A stretch of 64,000 nucleotides of DNA. Origin: G963556115 sp963678205. GTDB taxonomy: Bacteria; Planctomycetota; SZUA-567. Shown here piece after piece: positions 20,064 to 29,758 of this stretch. The notes under the pieces were generated by a model. That model did no database searches and was not told the DNA's origin. It saw only the letters and a list, made by a program, of their open reading frames with translations. The translations under genes were made by a program, and so were the position numbers. Position 1 is the stretch's first letter, and every line of letters begins with the position of its first letter. The stretch spans positions 62,001 through 126,000 of the forward strand of contig OY782760.1 in the NCBI GenBank assembly GCA_963678205.1, read 5' to 3'.

Positions 20064-20527
20064 TATTTTACCTCCCTGTCAGCATTATTTGCACAGTCCT
20101 GGATCTTCTTAATCATGCACAATTCATTCTTAATATCTTTAATATAATTATAGTGTATTTCATCCATTACTTGTCGAATAAGATAAATACCATAACCATT
20201 TTTCTGACCTTTTTTAACCGCTTCTTTAATGTCACATGGTTCTATCGAGGTTGCGTCGAATTTCTTACCTTCATCCATCACTTTCACCATGAACTGATCA
20301 TCCTCAACTTTTATACTCACATGGACTTGTCCAACTTCTGGCAACCCACTATACGCATGCTCCATGACATTTGCAACAGCTTCATCCACAGCAAGAGTAA
20401 CATTTCCAACAACCATCTTGTCTACAAAAAAAACAGCAGCCACATCTTTTACCATTTGCCTAATTTCAGCAAGATGCTTTGTATCACATTTACAAACCAT
20501 CTCTTTCTCATACTTCAACTCGCCCAT
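20063..20527 (-). CDS. Serine-protein kinase / anti-sigma factor (RsbW type)
   Basis: A 154-residue GHKL-type ATPase. The N box is in LAVDEAVANVMEHAYSG near residues 45-61. The G1-type motif is DEGKKFD near residue 100 and the glycine-rich G2-type region is GQKNGYGIYLIRQVMDE. The family phosphorylates the STAS antagonist and sequesters a sigma factor. It starts 15 bp after rsbU ends and overlaps rsbV by one base. Confidence 0.92.
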   Translation of the reverse strand: MGELKYEKEMVCKCDTKHLAEIRQMVKDVAAVFFVDKMVVGNVTLAVDEAVANVMEHAYSGLPEVGQVHVSIKVEDDQFMVKVMDEGKKFDATSIEPCDIKEAVKKGQKNGYGIYLIRQVMDEIHYNYIKDIKNELCMIKKIQDCANNADREVK

Positions 20528-20542
20528 TTCAAGATATCCCTT

Positions 20543-22573
20543 CTATAAAACTCTAAAGGTTAATAATGTAATATCATCATGCTGAACATTACTTCCCTGA
20601 TGTTCTTCAACATCCTCCAATAACTTCCTTACAAAGTTATGACTATTCAGATCACTATTTTCTTTTATAAAATCATAAAACTTCTGATCCGAATATTCCT
20701 CATTATTATGATTCATTGCTTCCACAATACCATCTGTATAAAGAATTACCCTATCCCCTTTATTCAGATTAACCTCATCGCATTTAATTGTTTTACTAAA
20801 TACTGGTCCCTTATCAAACCCCATAGCTATTCCACCTGGATTTACCAATTCTATTTCACCATTACAACGATGAATAACCATTGGATTATGCCCTGCCGAA
20901 GAGCATTCAATACTCTTATTTTCAACATCAAGAACAATATAAAATACCGTTACAAACATGCCTCGTTTAATATCAGCAGCAACCATTGAATTAGTCTTAA
21001 TCATAGTATCCACAGTAGAAAGATTATTCTGTGCTACAAATCTCAGAATTGTTCGAGTTGTAGCCATAACCATACTGCCGGGTACACCTTTTCCAGAGAC
21101 ATCGGCAACTATCAGACCATAGTGCTTCTCATCAATCTGAAACAGATCATAATAGTCCCCACCCACCTCTTTTGCAGGCTGATATGCCGCAAAAATATCT
21201 ATATCACTTATATCGAGAAGTTTTGTCGGCAGTAAATTAAACTGAATTTCTCCTGCCATATCAAGCTCACTCTCAATTTTAAGCGCATTTTTTTCATTTT
21301 CATATGCGACTTTTAATATTTTTGTTATTCTGTTAAACTCATTTGCGACTACCCCTATCTCGTCAGACGAATGAGCCTCTGTTTTATGAGACAAATCACC
21401 GTTAGCGACCGCATTCATATCATTAATAAGCAGTTTTATTGGTTTTGTCACTCTCATACCTACAATAAAACTAGTTATAATTGACAGTGCTATTGCAAAA
21501 AGAGCGCTCATGCCAAAGACGATATATATATTCTGAAATCTCTCTACAATCTGCGATGCCCTCACAGCAATAATAGCGCGCCCAATCTCATGATTATCAC
21601 TATCAAATATTGGCGTGTCAAATACCAATGATTTCATTTCCTTACCCAAACCGTTAACCCGTTTATGCATAACTCCAGTAAATTGAACCATACCGCCATA
21701 TACTACACAAGGCACTTCTCTAGTACCAAAAACAATCTTTCTGTCACCAATAGTACACTCAGAGATATCAGCATATTTTTCGATCCAATTACTTTTCTGA
21801 ATCGGAAGAATGCCTTCACTCCCCTTGTCGATCTCATATCCTCTTTCTGATCTTGCAAGAAGCAATAACCCAGGGTTTTCCTGAGTATACCCACTCTTCA
21901 GATCATGAGTATAAAAATCAATTACCTCTTTTTTACTTACAAGAATATATGCGGCCAAAGTCTGAGAGTCGTGCAACACTCCATCTATTGACTTATAACT
22001 TATAACTCTTTTTAACAAGCCACCTGTTCTTGCAACAAACAGCGTTTCCTGCCTCTTTCTGAAATCTCCGGAAATATCATCAGGCAATGAAAAATCTTCG
22101 AAATATCCGGCAAGTTTCAAAAAATCATGTTTTGTTATCAAAGCCAGATCAACTGGCCATGGCTCATAATTACCTTTAGGACCATATAAATAAAAAGTTC
22201 TATCTGATTTTTCAATAATCATTGAACCTACATCAGAAAGCAATGTGACTTCTGCTAGCCCACTTTTCAATATCTCGTTTGCAATAGCTTCTGATGACGT
22301 TCTCGCAATAAAATATGTGAATAACCCAATTACTCCCATAAAAACAAGTATGATTGGCAAAGCGAACTTTAGACTCAACCCCATTCCATCTTTTTTTCTA
22401 CCTCTTAAACTATTATGATTAATACTTGACAAAATATCCCTAGATGTATCCTCTTGCCTATGCGAATCCTTGGTATTCGTACGAAAAGAATTACTTCTTT
22501 TATAAATTAGCATATTGTGAACTTTAAATTCTGCCACATTTTCTTTTATAAATTTACTATTATCAGATTTCAT
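20543..22573 (-). CDS. Membrane sensor PP2C-type phosphatase (RsbU/SpoIIE type) with HAMP domain
   Basis: A 676-residue sensor. A cytoplasmic N-terminus of about 65 residues is followed by a membrane segment (FALPIILVFMGVIGLFTYFI). A periplasmic sensor region spans about residues 90-350, with a second membrane segment (VFGMSALFAIALSIITSFIV) and a HAMP linker (RVTKPIKLLINDMNAVANG). The PP2C/SpoIIE domain, about 440-676, has the metal-binding EVGGDYYDLF, ADVSGKGVPGSMVM and DGIVEAMN motifs and a C-terminal HDDITLL. It should dephosphorylate the STAS antagonist encoded two genes downstream. Later starts are possible (for example the MLIYKRS methionine). The input signal is unknown. Confidence 0.92.
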   Translation of the reverse strand: MKSDNSKFIKENVAEFKVHNMLIYKRSNSFRTNTKDSHRQEDTSRDILSSINHNSLRGRKKDGMGLSLKFALPIILVFMGVIGLFTYFIARTSSEAIANEILKSGLAEVTLLSDVGSMIIEKSDRTFYLYGPKGNYEPWPVDLALITKHDFLKLAGYFEDFSLPDDISGDFRKRQETLFVARTGGLLKRVISYKSIDGVLHDSQTLAAYILVSKKEVIDFYTHDLKSGYTQENPGLLLLARSERGYEIDKGSEGILPIQKSNWIEKYADISECTIGDRKIVFGTREVPCVVYGGMVQFTGVMHKRVNGLGKEMKSLVFDTPIFDSDNHEIGRAIIAVRASQIVERFQNIYIVFGMSALFAIALSIITSFIVGMRVTKPIKLLINDMNAVANGDLSHKTEAHSSDEIGVVANEFNRITKILKVAYENEKNALKIESELDMAGEIQFNLLPTKLLDISDIDIFAAYQPAKEVGGDYYDLFQIDEKHYGLIVADVSGKGVPGSMVMATTRTILRFVAQNNLSTVDTMIKTNSMVAADIKRGMFVTVFYIVLDVENKSIECSSAGHNPMVIHRCNGEIELVNPGGIAMGFDKGPVFSKTIKCDEVNLNKGDRVILYTDGIVEAMNHNNEEYSDQKFYDFIKENSDLNSHNFVRKLLEDVEEHQGSNVQHDDITLLTFRVL

Positions 22574-22839
22574 TATTAATATTAACTCATCAATATTATG
22601 CTATTTTTAAAGATAAAAACATAAAAAACATTTCTATCTTAAATAGTTTAACAAAACAGATAAAACTTATACAGAAAAGGTTTACCTATTCTTAAATATT
22701 TCTTATAATTTTCAGACCGCACTATTATAATTTTACCTGATTATAAGAATTTATGCCACAATAAAGTGTAATTATTATTCGCAAATACCGTTAAAATAAC
22801 ATACATTTTTACCTGTTATTTTTATATAAAGCATATTCA

Positions 22840-22915
22840 AATTCTCACGCATTCTAATAAATTAAAGGTGGCCGTTACAACGGCCACCTTTAATTTATTA
22901 GAATGCGTGAGAATT
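22840..22915. terminator. 37-bp perfect inverted repeat, bidirectional terminator
   Basis: Bases 22840-22876 and 22879-22915 are exact reverse complements with a 2-nt centre. The inner GC-rich stem GGTGGCCGTT/AACGGCCACC is followed on either strand by TTTAATTTATT, so it can work as a terminator both ways. It begins 11 bp past the stop of the 22927-23592 gene. The stem is far longer than termination needs. Confidence 0.85.
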
Positions 22916-22926
22916 CAGTTTAATTT

Positions 22927-23592
22927 TTAGTTTATTTTAGAAAACGTTAATTCTTTTTCAATCATACCCAAAGCCCTATCCTCCAAGCCATGCCTCAACA
23001 AGACTCCTACAACTTTCATAGTAGCAGAATTTATCTCTAAAGGTTTATTCAATTTTATCTTTGGGCTATAGTTATTACTAATAATCCTAGTCGCAGGTAA
23101 AGTAATATCTACTCCAGCGATAACATTATTACCTATATGATTACTGGTGCCTGAATAGTCAGTTTCTATTTTCTGCATTTCGAAATCATCAATACACATT
23201 TGCGATTCATCTGATATTATAGCCTGATCCATATCAAGGTATTTTGAAGATCCCGTTTTTAATGACCTCATAATTTCAGAACTTTCCTGCATTGCAAGAT
23301 CGAGTCTGTCCATATTATTTTCTAATGAACCGACAATATTACTATTCTGCTCTGGATTCATTGGAATTATATTATCATAATTAACATCATGATCCTGCTC
23401 TATTCCCTGCATCGCATATAAATTTGATTTAATACTTGTTCCAGTGTTATAAGCTACCTCCTTTTTTGACCAAATAGAGCCACAAGCATCTGATCTACCT
23501 ATATTTTCAGAATGAATAAAGCTAAAAGAGCTAGATATCCCGATAATCATAGCCAGCATAGCAAACCCAAAGATCCGTTTAATATTAACCAT
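22927..23592 (-). CDS. Secreted protein of unknown function
   Basis: A 221-residue protein with a signal peptide at residues 1-30 (IKRIFGFAMLAMIIGISSSF). The mature part is acidic, Met- and Asn-rich, with two cysteines (C37 and one in DESQMCIDDFEMQ) that could form a disulfide in the periplasm. A C-terminal helical block (ATMKVVGVLLRHGLEDRALG) may be a small folded unit. No family is recognised. It stands alone on the minus strand, divergent from the isochorismatase-like gene and ended by the 37-bp palindrome. Confidence 0.7.
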   Translation of the reverse strand: MVNIKRIFGFAMLAMIIGISSSFSFIHSENIGRSDACGSIWSKKEVAYNTGTSIKSNLYAMQGIEQDHDVNYDNIIPMNPEQNSNIVGSLENNMDRLDLAMQESSEIMRSLKTGSSKYLDMDQAIISDESQMCIDDFEMQKIETDYSGTSNHIGNNVIAGVDITLPATRIISNNYSPKIKLNKPLEINSATMKVVGVLLRHGLEDRALGMIEKELTFSKIN

Positions 23593-23882
23593 AACTTTCT
23601 CCTATTAGAGTAGTGTAATTTTAAATTAAAATGTTACCTTATATTTACTCTATCGGTTAAAGTTGACATATAGCTCCAATCATATTCGATAAAAATTGAT
23701 ATTTTTTTCCCTTATAATTTAATGGAAGTTGTTGCTCTTTAATATCTATTGACTATACTCATTACTAAATATAGTAAATTTATAATGCTTTAAAATGCTA
23801 GAAGTAGTAAGTTTTTAATAGAATGAATATAAATTATTTTATAAATATTCCCAGTAATATTACCTGAATAAAGCGAGAAAAA

Positions 23883-24440
23883 ATGCCACATGAATCAATT
23901 TTAAGAAGAAAAGACACTCTTTTTCTCATAATCGATATTCAAGAACGTTTATTACCAGCAGTAAGCGAAAGTGATAACGTATTAAAATACTCTACAATAC
24001 TTACGAAAGCAGCCGAAATTTTCAATATACCTTTAATAATTAGTGAACAATACCCTAAAGGGCTGGGAAGCACCATAAAAAATATTCTTGATGTAATGCC
24101 AAAAAACACACAAATAATTGAAAAAACAACTTTCTCTTGCATGCAGACTGAAGCTTTATCAAAAGCAATCAAAGCAAGTATGGCATCACAGATTGTCATT
24201 TGTGGCATTGAATCACATATTTGCGTAGCCCAAACAGCTCTCGATATTGCTAGTACTGGCACACAAGTGCATATACTATCTGATGCCGTCAGCAGCAGAA
24301 AAAAACCAAATAAAGAGAATGCCTTGTCTAGACTTTCCAGAGCAGGCATAGTAATAAACAATACTGAGAGTGCTCTATTTGAACTTATAGTTGAAGCAAA
24401 AGGTGATGAGTTCAAAGCAATTTCTAAGTTAATCAAATAA
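23883..24440 (+). CDS. Isochorismatase-family cysteine hydrolase
   Basis: A 185-residue cytoplasmic hydrolase of the cysteine-hydrolase family (YcaC-like). The catalytic triad is visible: Asp in LIIDIQERLLP near residue 19, Lys in IIEKTTFSCM near 80, and Cys in VICGIESHICVAQTALD near 115. The cis-peptide GIE preceding the cysteine loop is typical. The substrate cannot be inferred; family members hydrolyse amides or are of unknown role. It starts a plus-strand run with a CYTH protein 5 bp downstream. Confidence 0.85.
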   Translation: MPHESILRRKDTLFLIIDIQERLLPAVSESDNVLKYSTILTKAAEIFNIPLIISEQYPKGLGSTIKNILDVMPKNTQIIEKTTFSCMQTEALSKAIKASMASQIVICGIESHICVAQTALDIASTGTQVHILSDAVSSRKKPNKENALSRLSRAGIVINNTESALFELIVEAKGDEFKAISKLIK

Positions 24441-24445
24441 AATGT

Positions 24446-25015
24446 ATGAATGATATAAAAATGAAAATTGAAATTGAATGTAAACTACATTTAGACAACC
24501 CCGGATCTGTTAAGTCAAAACTTCATGAAATTGGTGCAGATGATAAAGGTGAGGTTTTTGAAAAGAATTGGGTTTTTGACAAAAATTCTACTCTAGCAGA
24601 AGCCAGAACTCTATTACGCCTGAGAATGCATAATAACGAATCATCAGGTATTGTCACTCATAAAACTCCCGCAAAAGAAGGGAAATTTAAAAGCAAGAAA
24701 GAAACAGAAACCCGAGTTGAAAATGCTGCAAATATGAGACATATATTTGAAAGCCTCGGTTACCAGGTAACTTGGTATTACGAGAAAAAGCGCCACAGCT
24801 TTTATCTTGATCAAATGACCATAGTTTTAGACACAACACCTGAGCTTGGAGTCTTTATTGAAATTGAAGGTTCAAATGATGAGGAAATAGAAAGCCTCAT
24901 AAATAAACTTGACTTGGATATCAACGATAATATTATGGTTAGTTATCCCGTAATTTGGAGAGAACACTGCCAAAAATCAGGAAAAGCATTCTGCAACTGG
25001 AAATTTTGTAATTAA
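24446..25015 (+). CDS. CYTH-domain protein (CyaB-like, class IV adenylate cyclase family)
   Basis: A 189-residue CYTH domain with the N-terminal ExExK signature (IEIECKL) and the basic and acidic residues of the tunnel fold (LLRLRMH, THKTPA, ETETRVE, YEKKRHSFYLD, VLDTTPELGVFIEIEG). Family members are adenylate cyclases, thiamine triphosphatases or polyphosphate-handling enzymes. The neighbouring thiC makes a thiamine-triphosphatase role tempting but unproven. It starts 5 bp after the previous stop; the methionine at codon 6 is an alternative start. Confidence 0.85.
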   Translation: MNDIKMKIEIECKLHLDNPGSVKSKLHEIGADDKGEVFEKNWVFDKNSTLAEARTLLRLRMHNNESSGIVTHKTPAKEGKFKSKKETETRVENAANMRHIFESLGYQVTWYYEKKRHSFYLDQMTIVLDTTPELGVFIEIEGSNDEEIESLINKLDLDINDNIMVSYPVIWREHCQKSGKAFCNWKFCN

Positions 25016-25067
25016 AAATTATAATAAACTTTTTAATAAATTTTTAAAGAAGCAATGAAGGAACATT

Positions 25068-26342
25068 ATGACACTAATTGAATTAGCAAGAGCCGGCAAA
25101 ACAGATAAACGTATGGAAGCAGCTGCAAAAGCAGAAAATATTGATGTTGAGATAATACGTCAGGGTATTGCCGACGGTACTATTGTAATTCCGTGGGCAA
25201 ATGAACATGAGCTAATTAATCCATGCGCTGTTGGAGATGGTCTTAAAATTAAAGTAAACGCCAACTTTGGAACATCTCCTGACAGAATTGAAATCAAAGA
25301 AGAATTGGGAAAAATGCATGCAGCAATTGATGCGAAGGCAGATGCAGTAATGGACTTATCTACTGGCGGCAATCTAAGAGAAATCCGCAAAGAAGTTAGA
25401 GATTCTTGCCCTATATCTTTAGGTTCAGTTCCTATGTACGAAGCCGGCCACATGGTAATGAACCGTGGTGACGTTTTCAAAAACATGACAGCAGCTGATA
25501 TGCTAGAAGCAGTTAGGCTTCATGTGAACGATGGAGTAGACTTCATTACTGTACACTGTGGCATTACTCAGCAAGCTGTTGAATTCTTAAAGAAAAAGCC
25601 AAGAATCTGCGGTGTCGTAAGTAGAGGCGGATCATTAATTGCGCGATGGATGGTCGCAAACAAGACACAGAACCCTCTCTATACTCATTTTGATGAAATT
25701 ATTGACATGTGTAAGGAAAAGGACTGTACTCTTTCACTTGGTGACGCTCTAAGACCAGGGGCTCTTGCGGATGCTGGAGATAGAGCACAGATCGAAGAAC
25801 TTTACACCCTTGGCGAACTTGCAGAGAGAGCAAAAGCTTCTGGCGTTCAAGTAATTATTGAAGGACCTGGACATGTTCCTTATCACCAAATACAGTCTCA
25901 GATGCAGATGGAGAAAAAAGCTTGCGGTGGAGCTCCATTCTATGTTCTCGGACCACTCGTCACAGATGTAGCACCAGGCTACGACCATATCGGTTGCGCA
26001 ATCGGTGGAACGCTTGCTGCAACATCAGGAGCAAACTTCCTCTGTTATGTTACTCCAGCAGAACACCTACGCCTTCCAACCCCACAGGATGTGCACGAAG
26101 GTGTTATTGCGTCTAGAATTGCAGCGCATGCTGCTGATATTGCCAATGGCATTCCTGGAGCCAGAGACTGGGATGATGAAATGAGTAGAGCAAGAAAAGC
26201 TCAAAACTGGGAAAAGATGTATGAACTTTCTATAGACCCAAAGAAAGCTCGCGAATCTCGCTCAATGGTAATGCCAACAGATGATGACGTATGTTCAATG
26301 TGTGGTGATTTCTGTGCTTTAAGAGGCGAAGATTATTTATAA
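25068..26342 (+). CDS. thiC: Phosphomethylpyrimidine synthase (ThiC)
   Basis: A radical SAM enzyme turning aminoimidazole ribotide into the pyrimidine of thiamine. The C-terminal cluster motif CSMCGDFC binds the iron-sulfur cluster and is diagnostic. Conserved blocks include NANFGTSPD, DLSTGGNLREIR, GVVSRGG, LGDALRPGA and EGPGHVPYHQIQ. At 424 residues it is the shorter form lacking the extra N-terminal domain. A ribosome binding site (GAAGGAA) precedes the ATG. There is no room for a TPP riboswitch in the 52-bp gap, so any control would act further upstream. Confidence 0.97.
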   Translation: MTLIELARAGKTDKRMEAAAKAENIDVEIIRQGIADGTIVIPWANEHELINPCAVGDGLKIKVNANFGTSPDRIEIKEELGKMHAAIDAKADAVMDLSTGGNLREIRKEVRDSCPISLGSVPMYEAGHMVMNRGDVFKNMTAADMLEAVRLHVNDGVDFITVHCGITQQAVEFLKKKPRICGVVSRGGSLIARWMVANKTQNPLYTHFDEIIDMCKEKDCTLSLGDALRPGALADAGDRAQIEELYTLGELAERAKASGVQVIIEGPGHVPYHQIQSQMQMEKKACGGAPFYVLGPLVTDVAPGYDHIGCAIGGTLAATSGANFLCYVTPAEHLRLPTPQDVHEGVIASRIAAHAADIANGIPGARDWDDEMSRARKAQNWEKMYELSIDPKKARESRSMVMPTDDDVCSMCGDFCALRGEDYL

Positions 26343-26374
26343 TATCTCAACATTATAATAAAAGGAAAATTATA

Positions 26375-27649
26375 GTGCCACTAACAGGTAGTTTCCGTCC
26401 AATTGGTGATAAATCGGTCAGCCACAGAATAGCTCTCCTATCTATACTTGCTAAAGGGAGGTGCACAGTAACCAATTACTCAACTGGTGAAGACTGCCAA
26501 TCAAGTCTTTCAGCTTTTGAAAAACTTGGTGGAATTGTTGAACGAACAGAAAACAATATTACAATTACTGGACTCGAAGGAAAAAACACTAATAACAGTA
26601 TTACTGATATATACTGTGGTAACTCTGGGACAACTATAAGACTACTCATGGGCATACTTGCTGGTCTTGAAAACGGTGCATTCAGGCTTACTGGTGATGA
26701 ATATCTCAGTAAGCGGCCAATGGAAAGAATTGCCAGCCCACTCAGAAGCATGGGAGCAAGCATAACCACCACAGCAGATAAGCCGCCTATTAATATTTTA
26801 GCTTCAAAGCTAAATGGAATTGACTTTACTCTGCCTATAGCGAGTGCTCAGCTCAAAAGTGCCGTTCTTCTTGCTGCTCTCAATGGTAAAAACCCTACCA
26901 GAATAATTGAACCGGTCCCTTCCAGAAACCATACGGAACTTATGCTTAAATCATTCGGGGCAGATATTAGCTGTTCAGATAATACAATTACAATTCTTCC
27001 GAGTAAGCTAAATCTTCCAGAAGACTTTTATGTACCGAGTGATCCATCATCTGCAGCTTTTTTTCTTACAGCTGCTGCACTCATTGAAGATAGTGACGTA
27101 TTAGCTAAAGGCATACTATTAAACCCTACAAGAATACATTTTATAGAAGTTTTAAAGCGTATGGGGGCTAATGTTACAATCACTGAAAAAGGCAATATGC
27201 CTGAACCGTGGGGTGATATCAGAGTGCGCTATAACGGATGTCTTACAGCCACTAATATTGAAAAAGCAGAAGTACCCCTCTTGGTAGACGAGATTCCAAT
27301 TCTGTCGCTTGCCGCAGCACTTGCGGAAGGAACTTCAAAGTACTACGGACTTTCAGAGCTTAGAATAAAAGAAACAGACAGATTAGTCGCAATAAAGGAT
27401 GAACTTGGAGCCTATGGAGCAAAAATTTCTATCCAAAATATTGAAAACAATGATAACCTTATTATTGAAGGCATTAAAACTCTTGCAAGTCCTGTTGATA
27501 TTGTCGACTCTAGAGGAGATCATAGAATGGCAATGACATTGAGAATTGCCCATATTCTCTCAAGCGCACAAGTTAAAATTCTCAAGGAAGACTGCGCAGC
27601 AGTATCGTACCCTAACTTCTTAGACGATCTCAACCGCCTTCTATCCTAA
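26375..27649 (+). CDS. aroA: 3-phosphoshikimate 1-carboxyvinyltransferase (EPSP synthase)
   Basis: Joins phosphoenolpyruvate to shikimate-3-phosphate in aromatic amino-acid synthesis. The start is GTG, with AAAGGA 8 nt before it; this puts the family N-terminus (PLTGSFRPIGDKSVSHR) right after the initiator. Other signatures are YCGNSGTTIRL, LSKRPMERI, SAQLKSAVLLA, PSRNHTELML, PSDPSSAAFFL, DEIPILSLAAA, LRIKETDRL and DHRMAMTLRIA. At 424 residues it is full length. It follows thiC by 32 bp and is probably cotranscribed. Confidence 0.97.
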   Translation: MPLTGSFRPIGDKSVSHRIALLSILAKGRCTVTNYSTGEDCQSSLSAFEKLGGIVERTENNITITGLEGKNTNNSITDIYCGNSGTTIRLLMGILAGLENGAFRLTGDEYLSKRPMERIASPLRSMGASITTTADKPPINILASKLNGIDFTLPIASAQLKSAVLLAALNGKNPTRIIEPVPSRNHTELMLKSFGADISCSDNTITILPSKLNLPEDFYVPSDPSSAAFFLTAAALIEDSDVLAKGILLNPTRIHFIEVLKRMGANVTITEKGNMPEPWGDIRVRYNGCLTATNIEKAEVPLLVDEIPILSLAAALAEGTSKYYGLSELRIKETDRLVAIKDELGAYGAKISIQNIENNDNLIIEGIKTLASPVDIVDSRGDHRMAMTLRIAHILSSAQVKILKEDCAAVSYPNFLDDLNRLLS

Positions 27650-27676
27650 ATTAAAAACTATGGTAGGCGGTTTTCT
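27632..27676 (+). terminator. Terminator overlapping the end of aroA
   Basis: AACCGCCT inside the last aroA codons (27632-27639) pairs with AGGCGGTT (27665-27672), followed by TTTTC. The loop of about 25 nt contains the stop codon. Confidence 0.6.
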
Positions 27677-28083
27677 AGCAAACAATCTTTCCGAACAAAT
27701 TTTTTACACTTCGTATTAAATCTATACGTGCAATTTATATTTTTTATTTTCTCAATTTACAGTAAATAAAAAATACAGAAAATACCCGTAAATCACCATC
27801 CATTTTTACTCATACTAAGTAAACACAAGCAATGGGCGTTATAATCAAGGTATAATAAAAAGCAAATCGCCATCAACATCCAATTCACCTGCAATATTGT
27901 ACTATCCTATTTTGAATCATATCTCTATAATTCCAATAACGTGCTAATGATTTGCACCAAATTTTTAAAATTATTTATCTAATTTATAATTGTATTTTTA
28001 CAAATCAGTTTTAATTATATGCAATAACGTACTATGCATATCTCAACGTTAATCATATAATTCTGAAAACGTTAGGAGTTCAT
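27677..28083. other. Intergenic region before the LysE-type gene
   Basis: About 400 A/T-rich bases without a recognisable gene. It should hold the promoter of the exporter-regulator unit. No clear binding site is seen. Confidence 0.5.
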
Positions 28084-28674
28084 ATGGATATATTATCTTT
28101 TATACTATACAGTATAATTATTACAGCAACACCGGGCCCGACCAATATTTTAATCCTGTCAACTGTGAACAACATTGGAGTGGAGAAAGCTATAGAGTTC
28201 GCTTATGGTGCCTTGTTTGCTTTTTTCGTGTTACTACTTATGTCAATTATACTAAATACAATTCTAATAACAATTTTACCCACGATTATTATTGTCATGC
28301 AATTTATTGGAAGTGCATATATATTGTACTTAGCATATAAAATATTTAAAATGAATTCAGAAACAGGCAATATAAATCATTATGTGTCATTTAAAACAGG
28401 TTTCTTAATGCAGTTCATAAACCCTAAGCCTGTTCTATTTACATTGACAGTTATTCCAAGTTTTGTTATGCCACATTATACATCTTTTTCAGATTTAGCA
28501 GCATTTGTACTACTTCTCACAATTATATGTTTTATAGCTTTTGCGGCTTGGATATTTTTTGGAACAGTACTAAGAGATTTTTTTCAAAAAAATCGGAAAG
28601 TTATTAATATATTTATGTCGTTATTCCTTGTATATTCTGCTATTATGGTCTCAGGGATAACAAATTATCTATAG
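28084..28674 (+). CDS. LysE/RhtB-family amino-acid exporter
   Basis: A 196-residue hydrophobic protein with about six membrane segments. The family signature near the N-terminus is present (IIITATPGPTNILIL, the ATPGP turn), with MQFINPKPVLFT in the middle. Such proteins export amino acids or derivatives through the inner membrane. A TTAGGAG ribosome binding site precedes the ATG. An AraC regulator follows after 11 bp and is likely its controller. Confidence 0.9.
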   Translation: MDILSFILYSIIITATPGPTNILILSTVNNIGVEKAIEFAYGALFAFFVLLLMSIILNTILITILPTIIIVMQFIGSAYILYLAYKIFKMNSETGNINHYVSFKTGFLMQFINPKPVLFTLTVIPSFVMPHYTSFSDLAAFVLLLTIICFIAFAAWIFFGTVLRDFFQKNRKVINIFMSLFLVYSAIMVSGITNYL

Positions 28675-28685
28675 GAGTAAAACAA

Positions 28686-29465
28686 ATGGAAAATTTTACA
28701 TACAAAAATAGAGCGGGAATCACTGCACTATCTGCAAGCTTGAAAAATTTTTCACATAAAACTCATTCTCACGAAGAATATTCACTAGGTGTTACCTTAC
28801 ATGGAGTTAGAGAATATAATTTAGATGGCAGCTTACAATCATCTCGCAAAGGAGGAGTAATGCTTTTCAATCAAGAACAATTGCATGATTGTAGAGCCAG
28901 CAAACATAAAGATGAATTTGACTATGTTATGATATATATAATGCCTAAATTATTTCTAGAAGCTTTAGGAGAGAAAGATATTATAAAATTTACAACTCCA
29001 GTAACGTATGATCGTAAGCTAGCACGAGATATTTTAATGCTTTCTAATGCGATTTTAAGTCAAAAAGATGAAGCTTTTTGCAACGAATTATTACTAAACG
29101 TTGCAAACAACTTCACCTCTCAGCACATATACTCAAATTGCAAAAAAGATAACACTTTCTTAAGAAAAGCCAAAGAAATAATGTATTATGAGATTGGAAA
29201 TGTATTAAAACTAGATAAAATATGCAATGAATTAAACATGTCCAAATTTAAATTCATAAGGACATTCAAAGAAAAAACTGGAGTTTCTCCATATCAGTTT
29301 TTCTTGAATTCCAAAGTAATCCGTGCCAAAAATCATCTTGAAAAAAATAGAGACCTCTACGGAACTATAGTTGAATTCGGATTTACTGATTTATCCCACT
29401 TAAATAGACACTTCAAAAGAGTCTACGGAATAACTGCATTTGAGTACTTATCATATTTGAATTAA
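28686..29465 (+). CDS. AraC-family regulator, copy 1
   Basis: 259 residues. The N-terminal cupin-like sensing domain includes HSHEEYSLGVTLHG with histidines typical of the fold. The C-terminal AraC DNA-binding domain spans about residues 165-259 with two helix-turn-helices (LDKICNELNMSKFKFIRTFK and VEFGFTDLSHLNRHFKRVYG). It is preceded by TAGGAG. It sits 11 bp after the LysE-type exporter, a common exporter-regulator pairing. It is a close paralogue of the gene at 29759. Confidence 0.92.
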   Translation: MENFTYKNRAGITALSASLKNFSHKTHSHEEYSLGVTLHGVREYNLDGSLQSSRKGGVMLFNQEQLHDCRASKHKDEFDYVMIYIMPKLFLEALGEKDIIKFTTPVTYDRKLARDILMLSNAILSQKDEAFCNELLLNVANNFTSQHIYSNCKKDNTFLRKAKEIMYYEIGNVLKLDKICNELNMSKFKFIRTFKEKTGVSPYQFFLNSKVIRAKNHLEKNRDLYGTIVEFGFTDLSHLNRHFKRVYGITAFEYLSYLN

Positions 29466-29758
29466 AACAAAGATTACAATAATAAATTTAATTCTCACAA
29501 TTTGACTGAATTATCATGAATCACTTATGGTCTATAAACATCACAAAATCTATAATTACTGTGTAAGGTAAACTACTATTTAAAGAATTATATTTGCATA
29601 AAATACAATGATTATTACCCCAAAATACACTCCTATATGGAGATGAAATTAAGCTAAATATTTTCAAAAAACTCCTAAAATTTATTAATAGAGTTATACC
29701 TTGTTTTTTCAACTATTCCAGTTCCTGAACCATAATATTATCAATAGGAATAACAAAA

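Noticed and set aside
25016..25067. TPP riboswitch in front of thiC
   Set aside because: The gap is only 52 bp and holds no thi-box sequence.
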